A stretch of DNA of 32,775 nt from Chitinophagaceae bacterium (GTDB lineage Bacteria; Bacteroidota; Bacteroidia; Chitinophagales; Chitinophagaceae). The translations under genes were made by a program, and so were the position numbers. Below the pieces are notes generated by a model. The model saw only the letters and a program-made list of their open reading frames with translations. It did no database searches and had not been told where the DNA came from. The DNA lies in NCBI GenBank assembly GCA_947455605.1, contig CANGOX010000034.1, positions 1 through 32,775 on the forward strand, given 5' to 3'. Shown here piece by piece: positions 23,360-31,398 of this stretch. Position 1 is the first letter of the stretch. Each line of letters starts with the position of its first letter.

Positions 23360-24042
23360 TGGCTATCAAGATATTGTACGTAGAAGATGAACTGTTTCTG
23401 GGCAAGATCGTAAAAGAGACCCTGGAAACCCGTGGCTTTGATGTGATCATGGAAAGTGATGGTGCGGATGTAGTGCGCACCTTTGAAGATGAACAGCCCG
23501 ATATCTGTATACTTGATGTAATGCTCCCTAATAAAAGCGGATTTGAAATTGCCGAAGAGATCCGTAAACTGAATGATGATGTGCCGATCATATTTTTGAC
23601 CGCCAAAACGCAAACAGATGATGTGGTGCAGGGTTTTAAATTAGGTGCCAACGATTATATCCGTAAACCTTTCAGCATGGAAGAACTGATCGTTCGGATC
23701 GAGAATGCTTTACGGGTCAGGAAAGACGACCCGATCATTTTATCAGGCGATACCATCCATCTTGGCAAATACCAGTTTCATCTCAATAAACAGGTACTCA
23801 GTATCGGAAAAGAAGAACGAAAACTTTCTTATCGGGAAAGCGAATTATTGAAATACTTATATGGTCAGCGCGATAAAGTGATCGACCGACGCGACCTGCT
23901 CAATCATATCTGGGGCAACGATTCCTTCTTTAACAGTCGTAACCTCGATGTTTATATCACCAAGATCCGCAGCTATCTGAAAGAAGATCCTTCGCTGGAG
24001 ATCATTACTATTAAAGGGGTTGGCTACCGCTTTGTGTTATAG
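23359..24042 (+). CDS. OmpR/PhoB-type response regulator
   Basis: 227 residues. The receiver domain (1-120) has the acidic pair ED at 9-10, phospho-acceptor Asp53 in ILDVMLPNKSG, the Thr of FLTAKTQ and the Lys of YIRKPFS. The C-terminal winged helix (about 130-227) has LSYRESELLKYLY, HIWGNDSFFNSRNLDVYITKIRS (a recognition-helix region, positions about 188-210) and the closing GVGYRF hairpin. The overlap with the kinase gene shows the cognate pair. OmpR-family regulators bind direct repeats about 10-11 bp apart, which matches the TTAACC arrays at 17273 and 21563; autoregulation is therefore plausible. Confidence 0.95.
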   Translation: MAIKILYVEDELFLGKIVKETLETRGFDVIMESDGADVVRTFEDEQPDICILDVMLPNKSGFEIAEEIRKLNDDVPIIFLTAKTQTDDVVQGFKLGANDYIRKPFSMEELIVRIENALRVRKDDPIILSGDTIHLGKYQFHLNKQVLSIGKEERKLSYRESELLKYLYGQRDKVIDRRDLLNHIWGNDSFFNSRNLDVYITKIRSYLKEDPSLEIITIKGVGYRFVL

Positions 24043-24120
24043 TTTCTGCTCAAAAATTTAGAAATCAGGCATCAGTTCAGTAATTTAACAGTGATTCTTT
24101 CACCTTAAATAAATACTGCA

Positions 24121-24453
24121 ATGGTTTACGATGCATTTGTTAGTACAAGTTTTGATGTAAAGGGCTACCGGATAACCGAACAGTTAGGTGTCGTTCGAGG
24201 CATAACTGTTCGTTCCCGAAGCCTGCCCGGTAATATCGTTGGGGGCTTACAAAGCCTTTTCGGCGGCAATATCACCATCTACACCGAACTCTGCGAAACT
24301 GCCCGTAAGGAAGCCTATCGAGAAATGATCCTGCATGCCGATAGTATGGGCGCCAATGCCATTATCGGCGTACGTTACGATGCAAATGAAGTAATGAACG
24401 GTATTACAGAAGTGCTTTGTTATGGTACAGCCGTTAAGGTAGAAAAAGAATAA
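24121..24453 (+). CDS. YbjQ/UPF0145-family small protein
   Basis: 110 residues, the usual length of the family. Marks are GYRITEQLGVVRGITVRS near the N-terminus, a long helix with ARKEAYREMILHADSMGANAIIGVRYD and a closing EVLCYGTAVKVE strand. The family forms small oligomeric alpha/beta proteins, sometimes labelled heavy-metal-binding, but its role is not established. It stands alone, 78 nt after the response regulator; transcription with the two-component pair is possible. Confidence 0.88.
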   Translation: MVYDAFVSTSFDVKGYRITEQLGVVRGITVRSRSLPGNIVGGLQSLFGGNITIYTELCETARKEAYREMILHADSMGANAIIGVRYDANEVMNGITEVLCYGTAVKVEKE

Positions 24454-24497
24454 AGGAAGTTTGATCGGTTTGTGTAAAAATCTGCTGCAGAATTAAC

Positions 24498-24539
24498 TTC
24501 TGTATTCGATATTCCTTGTTCAATATTCAATATTCCCTC
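24498..24539. repeat. Six phased 7-nt TTC words upstream of kbl
   Basis: The 42 nt divide into six 7-mers, all starting TTC; four end in TA (for example TTCGATA and TTCAATA, the latter twice). The array has no clear inverted arm. It fills the spacer between the weak -33 and the -7 box of the kbl promoter. Confidence 0.85.
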
Positions 24540-24547
24540 TACCTTTG
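24516..24547 (+). promoter_or_regulatory. Promoter of kbl, -7 box TACCTTTG
   Basis: TACCTTTG (24540-24547) is a perfect TAnnTTTG box 20 nt before the ATG at 24568. TTG at 24516-24518 lies 21 nt further upstream at the usual -33 distance. The spacer is formed by heptad repeat units. Confidence 0.65.
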
Positions 24548-24567
24548 CCCTTCGAAATTGCTTAATT

Positions 24568-25758
24568 ATGAATGAAAAATTTGTAAGCCGCATAGCCGGA
24601 GAATTGGCTGAGATCCAGAACGCTGGTTTATTTAAGAAAGAAAGGATCATTACCAGTGAACAGGGGCCTGAAATTGTTGTGAACGGAAAAAAAGTGCTGA
24701 ACTTTTGTGCGAATAATTATCTCGGACTTTCTTCTCACCCCAAAGTGATCGAAGCCGCCCATAAAGCCATTGATTCTCATGGTTATGGAATGAGCAGTGT
24801 GCGTTTTATCTGTGGTACCCAGGATATCCATAAAGAACTGGAACAGAAGATCGCTACCTTCCTCGGCACAGAGGATACTATTTTATATGCAGCAGCATTT
24901 GATGCCAATGGCGGTGTGTTTGAACCCTTATTTGGTGAAGAAGATGCCATCATCAGCGATGCATTAAACCATGCTTCCATCATTGATGGTGTTCGTTTGT
25001 GTAAAGCCCAACGTTTTCGTTACGAGCATAATAATATGGCAGACCTGGAAGCAAAACTGAAAGAAAGCGCCGCCTGCCGTAACCGCATCATCGTTACCGA
25101 TGGTTCATTCAGTATGGATGGAACCATTGCACAGTTAGATAAGATCTGCGATCTCGCAGATGCATACGATGCGATCGTTATGATCGATGAGTGCCATTCT
25201 TCCGGCTTTCTCGGAAAAACTGGCAGGGGTACACATGAGTATAGAAATGTGATGGGAAGGATCGATATCATTACCGGTACATTGGGTAAAGCATTGGGTG
25301 GTGCCAGCGGTGGTTTTACTTCCGGACGAAAAGAGATCATTGAAATGCTTCGCCAGAGAAGCCGTCCTTATTTATTTTCCAATACCGTTGCACCCAGTAT
25401 AGTTGGGGCGTCTATTGCCGTATTGGATATGCTTACTGAAACCACAGAACTCCGCGATAAGCTCGAGTACAACACTAAATATTTCCGCAGTAAAATGACA
25501 GAAGCGGGTTTCGATATCAAACCCGGTGATCATCCGATCGTTCCTATCATGTTGTATGATGCAGTGGTAGCACAAACATTTGCAGCTAAATTATTGGATG
25601 AAGGCATTTATGTGATCGGGTTTTTCTTCCCGGTAGTAGCCAAAGGCCAGGCAAGGATCCGTGTTCAATTAAGTGCAGCACACAACCAGGAACATCTCGA
25701 TAAAGCCATTGCTGCTTTTACCAAAGTAGGTAAAGAACTGCAGGTAATTAAAAATTAG
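24568..25758 (+). CDS. kbl: Glycine C-acetyltransferase (2-amino-3-ketobutyrate CoA ligase)
   Basis: 396 residues, nearly co-linear with remembered Escherichia coli Kbl. A PLP enzyme of the alpha-oxoamine synthase family that links glycine and acetyl-CoA to 2-amino-3-ketobutyrate in threonine breakdown. NFCANNYLGL, SVRFICGTQ and ISDALNHASIIDG are family blocks; His/Asp contacts lie in MIDECHSSGF (206-213), and Lys241 in TGTLGKALGG is the PLP lysine. The C-terminal GQARIRVQLSAAH is diagnostic against BioF or HemA. No threonine dehydrogenase gene is in the window. The last four codons lie in a heptad repeat array. Confidence 0.95.
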   Translation: MNEKFVSRIAGELAEIQNAGLFKKERIITSEQGPEIVVNGKKVLNFCANNYLGLSSHPKVIEAAHKAIDSHGYGMSSVRFICGTQDIHKELEQKIATFLGTEDTILYAAAFDANGGVFEPLFGEEDAIISDALNHASIIDGVRLCKAQRFRYEHNNMADLEAKLKESAACRNRIIVTDGSFSMDGTIAQLDKICDLADAYDAIVMIDECHSSGFLGKTGRGTHEYRNVMGRIDIITGTLGKALGGASGGFTSGRKEIIEMLRQRSRPYLFSNTVAPSIVGASIAVLDMLTETTELRDKLEYNTKYFRSKMTEAGFDIKPGDHPIVPIMLYDAVVAQTFAAKLLDEGIYVIGFFFPVVAKGQARIRVQLSAAHNQEHLDKAIAAFTKVGKELQVIKN

Positions 25759-25864
25759 AAATTAAGAATTAATAATTTAAAAACAGGCTCATGAAATTAT
25801 CAGCGGTTACAAATAAGCAGTGGTTCATATTTTTAATTTTTAATTTTTCATTATTAATTATCAG
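25746..25864. repeat. Inverted heptad element spanning the end of kbl and the start of the beta-lactamase gene
   Basis: The left arm (25746-25780) is five contiguous 7-mers starting AATT (AATTAAA, AATTAGA and others), the first two covering the kbl stop. The right arm (25830-25864) is five 7-mers in the opposite sense (TTTTTAA twice, TTTTTCA, TTATTAA). Between them lies the ATG of the beta-lactamase; the right arm encodes residues 14-25 of its signal peptide. Confidence 0.85.
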
Positions 25865-26642
25865 CTGTTCTCCAAATAATGTGAAGATCGAAGATGGGTT
25901 TAAGAAATATTTCGATGAGAAAAGTGTGACCGGAACATTTGGGTTGTTTGATAATGGCACAGGCCAGTTCACTATCTATAATTTATCACGCTTTAAAGAT
26001 TCTTCCTATTTACCTGCATCTACATTTAAAATAATCAATTCTCTCATCGGAATTGAAACAGGGCGTATCGTAAATGAGAAGATGGTGATCAAATGGGATG
26101 GGGTGGTTCGTACATTCCCGAATGGGGATACAGCTGTTGACTGGAACAAAGACCTGAGCATGGAGGAGGCTTTCAGAGTTTCCGCTTTCCCTTATTACCA
26201 GGAGGTGGCCCGTAGAATTGGGAAAGACACAATGAAATTCTGGTTAGACAGTTTAAAATATGGCAACCATACCATTGGTAGTGACGTTGATAAATTCTGG
26301 ATCGATAATTCTTTGAAAATCACCCCTGATGAAGAATTGGGTGTAGTAAAGCGACTCTATTTTGGACAGTTGCCATTCCAGAAAAGAACACAGGATATAG
26401 TTAAGAAAGTAATGCTCAGAGAGTCCAATGCAAACTATAAACTCAGCTACAAAACCGGCCTGGGTTTCAGGGAAAACGGAAATGAACTGGGTTGGATAGT
26501 GGGATGGATAGAAGAAAATAATCATCCTTATTTCTTTGTGTTAAATGTGGAAGGTGATCACAATGCAAAATTGATGACTGCCCGCCTGGAGATCCTCAAA
26601 TCCATTCTGAAGCAGCAAGGATTTTTCGAAGGAAAAAGATAA
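25791..26642 (+). CDS. Class D beta-lactamase, lipoprotein
   Basis: 283 residues. A lipoprotein signal peptide ends in LLIIS-Cys26. The serine beta-lactamase motifs are Ser77-x-x-Lys80 (STFK), a second motif SAF in VSAFPYYQ where class D enzymes usually have SxV, the class-D YGN motif (LKYGNHTIG), FWIDNSLKI with the Trp that caps the active site, and KTG in SYKTGLGF, followed by GWIVGW. These mark the OXA superfamily. It is probably a chromosomal, membrane-anchored periplasmic enzyme; substrate range cannot be read. The 5' end including the signal-peptide core lies inside an inverted repeat element. Confidence 0.92.
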   Translation: MKLSAVTNKQWFIFLIFNFSLLIISCSPNNVKIEDGFKKYFDEKSVTGTFGLFDNGTGQFTIYNLSRFKDSSYLPASTFKIINSLIGIETGRIVNEKMVIKWDGVVRTFPNGDTAVDWNKDLSMEEAFRVSAFPYYQEVARRIGKDTMKFWLDSLKYGNHTIGSDVDKFWIDNSLKITPDEELGVVKRLYFGQLPFQKRTQDIVKKVMLRESNANYKLSYKTGLGFRENGNELGWIVGWIEENNHPYFFVLNVEGDHNAKLMTARLEILKSILKQQGFFEGKR

Positions 26643-26651
26643 CCATCGCAA

Positions 26652-26726
26652 ACCTTAGTGTCTTCGCGTCTTTGCGGTAAAGTGAATTTAACCGCCAGAA
26701 CGCTATGCCGCCAGGGTACACGAGGT
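26652..26726. repeat. Inverted 8-nt word element between beta-lactamase and ispG
   Basis: TCTTCGCG (26661) and TCTTTGCG (26669) are adjacent 8-mers. Around the centre GCGGTAAA (26674-26681) faces TTTAACCGC (26687-26695) with one bulge; the right arm continues with CGCC and CGCTATGC words every 8 nt. The 75-nt element lies between the bla stop and the ispG promoter. Confidence 0.6.
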
Positions 26727-26770
26727 GATTAACCCCCAATTTGGCGCTTTCTTTGCAACCTTTCTCCCCC

Positions 26771-26796
26771 ATATCTGTTAGATTTGCAACAGATAT
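26771..26796 (+). promoter_or_regulatory. ispG promoter -7 box inside a perfect inverted repeat
   Basis: ATATCTGTT (26771-26779) and AACAGATAT (26788-26796) are perfect 9-bp inverted arms around 8 nt. The -7 box TAGATTTG (26779-26786), a full TAnnTTTG match 17 nt before the ATG, lies between and partly in them. TTTG at 26752-26755 is a possible -33 with a slightly long spacer. A protein bound to the repeat would block this promoter. Confidence 0.6.
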
Positions 26797-26803
26797 ACCC
26801 GCT

Positions 26804-28819
26804 ATGCAATTGTATTGTAACTCACTTACACAATATGGCCGATTAAAGACACGAGAAGTAAAGATCGGCAACCTGTTATTGGGCAATTTCAACCCGATAC
26901 GCCTGCAAACCATGACCACCACCGATACCATGGATACCCTTGGTACCGTTGAGCAGAGCATCCGTTGTATTGAAGCCGGTGCAGAGCTGGTTAGGATCAC
27001 AGCCCCCAGTAAGAAAGAAGCAGAGAATTTACAGAATATTAAAGATGAACTCCGTAAGCGTGGGTATGAAACACCTTTAGTGGCAGATATCCATTTTACC
27101 CCAAATGCAGCAGAGATCGCTGCACGCATTGTTGAGAAAGTGCGGGTTAACCCGGGTAACTATGTTGACAAGAAAAAATTTGAACAGATAGATTATACAG
27201 ATGCAGAATATCTCGAAGAGATAGATCGCATCCGCGAAAGATTTACGCCGCTGGTGAAAATCTGCAATGAATACGGTACTGCCATGCGTATCGGCACCAA
27301 TCATGGTTCCCTTAGTGATCGGATCATGAGCCGATATGGCGATACCCCAATGGGAATGGTAGAAAGTGCGATGGAGTTTTTAAGAATTGCCCGTGGAGAA
27401 TCTTATCATAATATCATCTTAAGTATGAAAGCCAGTAACCCGCAGGTTATGGTACAGGCTTATCGCTTATTGATACAGCAGATGGATGCAGAGTTTGGTG
27501 AATGCTATCCTTTGCATCTCGGTGTTACAGAAGCGGGTGATGGTGAAGATGGCCGCGTTAAAAGCGCAGCAGGTATTGGTACATTACTGGAAGACGGTAT
27601 CGGTGATACTGTACGTGTTAGTTTAACCGAAGATCCCGAATTTGAGATCCCGGTCTGCCGCGATATCGTAAAACGATATTCATTCGTAAGTCGCCAGTCA
27701 TCCGTTGTAAATATTCCCGTAATTGAAAAGATCCCATACAGCCCCTTTGTATATCAGCGCAGAGAAACCTTTGCTGTGGGAAATATCGGCGCTAAACAGG
27801 TGCCCGTTGTAATTGCCGACCTGAGCAAGATAGATAATATCAACCCCAGCCATTTAGAAAGTATCGGATATAAATATGATGGAAAAACGGATAAATGGAA
27901 TATCAGTGATGCGGCAGCGGATTATGTTTTCACCGGACATCAGTTATTAACATTTGCTTTACCGGGCACTTTAAAAGTGATCACGTATCCGGCAGCCTGG
28001 TCTGGAGTGGCAGATAAAGAAAAGTATTTCCCTATATTCGATTCAACGGGTTATCTGGGTGCCGAAGCAAAAAGTAAAGAACTCAATTTTGTGATGATCG
28101 ATTGCTTCAGCGATGAAACAACGATCAACGATTTTACCAATATCGATGAATTGGCAAACGATCCGGCAGTTGTGATTTGCCTGAGCAGCACCAACCCCCA
28201 CGCTATGCCCGCAGTTCGCAGGATGTTCATGGAACTCATCAACCGCAAAATTCAAAACCCGGTTGTACTGATTACAGACAGTAACTGGCAAACAGCAGAT
28301 GAGCACCTGATACATTATTCCACAGAATGCGGTGCCTTGTTCTTAGATGGTTTTGGTGATGGTATCTGTTTAGGTATGACCAACGAAAGTTATCAGCTGC
28401 AAGCATCGGGCACACAGGATACCAGCGGCCGTAATTATTCCAACAATACTTCTGTAGAACAATTCATCAATTCAACCGCTTTCAGCATTTTACAGGCAAC
28501 ACGTACAAGGATCTCCAAAACAGAATATATCAGCTGCCCAAGTTGCGGCCGTACGCTTTTCGACCTGCAGGAAACTACTGCTAAGATCAGAAGTGTGACA
28601 AACCACCTCAAAGGTGTTAAGATCGCGATCATGGGTTGTATCGTAAACGGTCCGGGAGAAATGGCAGATGCAGATTTCGGTTATGTGGGAAGCGGCGTAG
28701 GGAAGATCACTTTATACAAAGGCAAAGAGATCATGAAAAGGAATATCGACAGCGAAATAGCTGTTGCAGAGCTGATCAATCTATTAAAAGAAAGTGAAGC
28801 CTGGATAGAGCCGGCTTAG
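26804..28819 (+). CDS. ispG: 4-hydroxy-3-methylbut-2-enyl diphosphate synthase, long form
   Basis: 671 residues from the ATG at 26804; a longer reading from TTG at 26741 would add 21 residues and overlap the promoter. It makes HMBPP from MEcPP in the MEP isoprenoid pathway using a [4Fe-4S] cluster. The N-terminal TIM barrel starts TREVKIGNLLLGNFNPIRLQ and holds VADIHFTPNAA and GVTEAGDGEDGR; a middle insertion of about 250 residues is typical of the plant/Chlamydia/Bacteroidota long type; the C-terminal cluster-binding domain has CPSCGRTLFDLQ and MGCIVNGPGEMADADFGYVG, with three Cys cluster ligands. Stands under its own promoter. Confidence 0.95.
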   Translation: MQLYCNSLTQYGRLKTREVKIGNLLLGNFNPIRLQTMTTTDTMDTLGTVEQSIRCIEAGAELVRITAPSKKEAENLQNIKDELRKRGYETPLVADIHFTPNAAEIAARIVEKVRVNPGNYVDKKKFEQIDYTDAEYLEEIDRIRERFTPLVKICNEYGTAMRIGTNHGSLSDRIMSRYGDTPMGMVESAMEFLRIARGESYHNIILSMKASNPQVMVQAYRLLIQQMDAEFGECYPLHLGVTEAGDGEDGRVKSAAGIGTLLEDGIGDTVRVSLTEDPEFEIPVCRDIVKRYSFVSRQSSVVNIPVIEKIPYSPFVYQRRETFAVGNIGAKQVPVVIADLSKIDNINPSHLESIGYKYDGKTDKWNISDAAADYVFTGHQLLTFALPGTLKVITYPAAWSGVADKEKYFPIFDSTGYLGAEAKSKELNFVMIDCFSDETTINDFTNIDELANDPAVVICLSSTNPHAMPAVRRMFMELINRKIQNPVVLITDSNWQTADEHLIHYSTECGALFLDGFGDGICLGMTNESYQLQASGTQDTSGRNYSNNTSVEQFINSTAFSILQATRTRISKTEYISCPSCGRTLFDLQETTAKIRSVTNHLKGVKIAIMGCIVNGPGEMADADFGYVGSGVGKITLYKGKEIMKRNIDSEIAVAELINLLKESEAWIEPA

Positions 28820-28827
28820 TTCTCGCC

Positions 28828-28851
28828 GTTGTTGATCTTATGACCAACAAC
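28828..28851. repeat. GTTGTTG/CAACAAC hairpin after ispG
   Basis: GTTGTTG (28828-28834) pairs with CAACAAC (28845-28851) around a 10-nt loop, eight bases past the ispG stop. No T tract follows. It may stabilise or weakly end the ispG transcript. Confidence 0.45.
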
Positions 28852-28903
28852 ATTCACTAAGCATCATTATTTAAACCTAAACTCCCTATCCGGGACAAGG
28901 AAT

Positions 28904-30499
28904 ATGCAAACAGATTTTCTCGTTATCGGATCAGGCATTGCCGGTTTAACCTATGCGTTAAAAACGGCCAAAGCATTCCCTGATAAAAAGATCACGATCA
29001 TCACAAAGACCCATGCGGATGAGACAAATACCAAATACGCACAAGGTGGTATTGCAGGTGTGTGGGATGAAGAGAACGACAGTTACCATAAACATATTGA
29101 TGACACATTGATAGCAGGCGATGGATTATGTAATGAAGCCATTGTTGAAATTGTAGTGAAAGAAGGTCCGGAGCGGATCAAAGAGATCATTGCTTACGGT
29201 GCGGAATTTGACAAAGACGAAAAAGGTGAATACAGCCTTGGAAAAGAAGGGGGTCATAGTGAGAACCGTATCCTGCATCATAAAGATGTAACCGGTAAAG
29301 AAATGGAAAGGGCCTTACTGGAAGAATTGCAAACCGTAAAGAATATTGAATTATTGAATCACTGTTTTGTGATCGATATCATTACCCAACACCATCTGGG
29401 ATTCCTGGTTACCAAATCCACTTTGGATATTACCTGTTATGGAGTGTATGTATTAAATCTCCATACCCAGCAGATCGAAAAAATATTAGCCAAGATCACG
29501 CTGTTGGCAACCGGTGGTTGCGGTCAGGCTTATCGTACCACCACTAACCCGGTAATAGCAACCGGCGATGGTGTAGCCATGGTGTATCGTGCCAAAGGAA
29601 AGATCGAGAATATGGAATTTATCCAGTTTCACCCAACGGCCTTATATGAGCCGGGTGTTTCTCCATCATTCTTAATTACAGAAGCGGTTAGAGGCGATGG
29701 TGGAATTCTTCGTAACAAGAATGGAGAAGCTTTTATGGAAAGATACGATGCCCGAAAAGACCTTGCTCCCCGTGATATTGTAGCACGTGCCATCGATAAT
29801 GAAATGAAACGCACAGGTACGGAACATGTATACCTGGATTGCCGGCATATGAGCAAAGAAAAATTCATCCATCATTTCCCCAATATCTATCAAAAGTGTT
29901 TAAGTATTGGTATTGATGTAATGCAGCAGATGATACCGGTTGCACCCGCTGCCCATTACAGCTGCGGTGGTATTAAAACCGATGAATGGGGAAAGACCTC
30001 TATCCAGCATTTATATGCCTGCGGCGAATGTGCCAGCACAGGTTTACATGGAGCAAACCGTTTAGCAAGTAACAGTTTGCTGGAAGCGATGGTTTTCGGT
30101 CATCGTTGCTTTTTAGATAGTAGCAAAATGGTTGAAACAGTTTCTTTTGAAGACCGCATTCCCGACTGGAATGCAACAGGCACCACAGAACCCAGCGAAA
30201 TGATCCTGATCACACAAAGCCAGAAAGAGCTTCGCCAGATCATGAGCGATTATGTGGGTATTGTAAGAACTGATGTTCGTCTGGAAAGAGCCATGAAAAG
30301 ACTGGATCTTTTATTCGCAGAAACAGAAGCCTTATATAAATCAACCAAAGTATCACCGCAGTTATGTGAACTTCGGAATGTGATCACTGTAGGTTACCTG
30401 ATCGTAAAAGGAGCTGAATTTAGAAAAGAAAGCAGGGGGCTGCATTATAATACAGACCACTTGCAGAAAAGTGAACTATTGCAGAATATTATTTTATAA
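28904..30499 (+). CDS. nadB: L-aspartate oxidase
   Basis: 531 residues. An FAD enzyme that oxidises aspartate to iminoaspartate, the first step of NAD synthesis. The FAD loop is IGSGIAGLTYAL (7-18); TKYAQGGIAGVW, FHPTALYEPG, RGDGGILRN, RDIVARAID (catalytic Arg), AHYSCGGI and GLHGANRLASNSLLEA are in the order of the succinate dehydrogenase flavoprotein/NadB family, and the short C-terminal helical domain without the Cys/His FAD-linking site of SdhA supports NadB. An AAGGA ribosome site precedes the ATG. nadA and nadC are not in the window. The next gene begins 14 nt later. Confidence 0.94.
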   Translation: MQTDFLVIGSGIAGLTYALKTAKAFPDKKITIITKTHADETNTKYAQGGIAGVWDEENDSYHKHIDDTLIAGDGLCNEAIVEIVVKEGPERIKEIIAYGAEFDKDEKGEYSLGKEGGHSENRILHHKDVTGKEMERALLEELQTVKNIELLNHCFVIDIITQHHLGFLVTKSTLDITCYGVYVLNLHTQQIEKILAKITLLATGGCGQAYRTTTNPVIATGDGVAMVYRAKGKIENMEFIQFHPTALYEPGVSPSFLITEAVRGDGGILRNKNGEAFMERYDARKDLAPRDIVARAIDNEMKRTGTEHVYLDCRHMSKEKFIHHFPNIYQKCLSIGIDVMQQMIPVAPAAHYSCGGIKTDEWGKTSIQHLYACGECASTGLHGANRLASNSLLEAMVFGHRCFLDSSKMVETVSFEDRIPDWNATGTTEPSEMILITQSQKELRQIMSDYVGIVRTDVRLERAMKRLDLLFAETEALYKSTKVSPQLCELRNVITVGYLIVKGAEFRKESRGLHYNTDHLQKSELLQNIIL

Positions 30500-30513
30500 A
30501 CCATCTTTGCCTG

Positions 30514-31398
30514 ATGTATTTTATCATCTATCCACTTCTTTATCTGATATCATTACTTCCATGGTCGGTTATCTATGTGATCGGTGATGGTATTTACGGA
30601 CTCGTTTTCTATGTACTCGGTTATAGAAAAGAAGTGGTTATGAAAAATCTGCTTATTGCTTTTCCGGATAAAACAGAAAAAGAAAGGCTCCGCATAGCCA
30701 AAGATTTCTATCATAATCTGATCGACACATTTATTGAAACCATTAAATTTCTGTCTATCAGCGATAAAGAGTTTAATAAACGGTATTCCTCCAATATAGA
30801 AGTGGTTAATAATTTTGATAATCAGGGAAGGAATATACAGTTATTGGCTGGGCATTTTTTTAACTGGGAGTATGTAAACTTTGGTGTATCACGTGATGGA
30901 CGGCTTCCTTTCGTGGCGGTATATATGCCGGTATCCAATAAAGCATTTGATAAGATCATTTATAATCTTCGTAGCCGGTTTGGTACGGTTCTCATTCCTG
31001 CTGTAGATTTCAGAACAAAGTTTAAAGAGTATGTAAAGGATTGCTATTCTATCGGACTGGCAGCGGATCAAAATCCGGGCTCAGCAGATAATGCACATTG
31101 GTTGGAGTTTTTTGGCAGATTAACACCTTTTGTAACGGGTCCGGAAAAAGGAGCTAAACTGGATAATATGCCGGTCTTCTTTGGCCACTTCTATAAGATA
31201 AAAAGAGGCTATTATCATTTGCAGTTTGAATTACTCACAGATACACCCCGCGATTTTGAGAATGGGAAGCTCACACAATTATATGCAGCACGGGTTGAAA
31301 AAGCGGTCCGTTTAAAACCCGCCAACTATTTGTGGAGCCACCGCAGATGGAAATGGGAATTTGATCCGGTAAAGCATGCTCATCTGGTTGTAAAATAA
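30514..31398 (+). CDS. LpxL/HtrB-like lipid A acyltransferase family protein
   Basis: 294 residues. A hydrophobic N-terminal anchor (about 3-37, YPLLYLISLLPWSVIYVIGDGIYG) precedes the acyltransferase domain. His114 in GHFFNWE gives the H-x4-E catalytic motif of the family; DQNPGS and the late WSHRRWKWE block also match LpxL/HtrB. It likely adds an acyl chain to lipid A or another lipid at the inner membrane. It begins 14 nt after nadB, so the two are probably co-transcribed, and ends at a bidirectional terminator. Confidence 0.88.
   Translation: MYFIIYPLLYLISLLPWSVIYVIGDGIYGLVFYVLGYRKEVVMKNLLIAFPDKTEKERLRIAKDFYHNLIDTFIETIKFLSISDKEFNKRYSSNIEVVNNFDNQGRNIQLLAGHFFNWEYVNFGVSRDGRLPFVAVYMPVSNKAFDKIIYNLRSRFGTVLIPAVDFRTKFKEYVKDCYSIGLAADQNPGSADNAHWLEFFGRLTPFVTGPEKGAKLDNMPVFFGHFYKIKRGYYHLQFELLTDTPRDFENGKLTQLYAARVEKAVRLKPANYLWSHRRWKWEFDPVKHAHLVVK

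Noticed and set aside
26741..26803. 21-residue N-terminal extension of IspG from a TTG codon
   Set aside because: It would overlap the TAGATTTG promoter and its inverted repeat, and the ATG at 26804 precedes the start of the conserved barrel at a normal distance.
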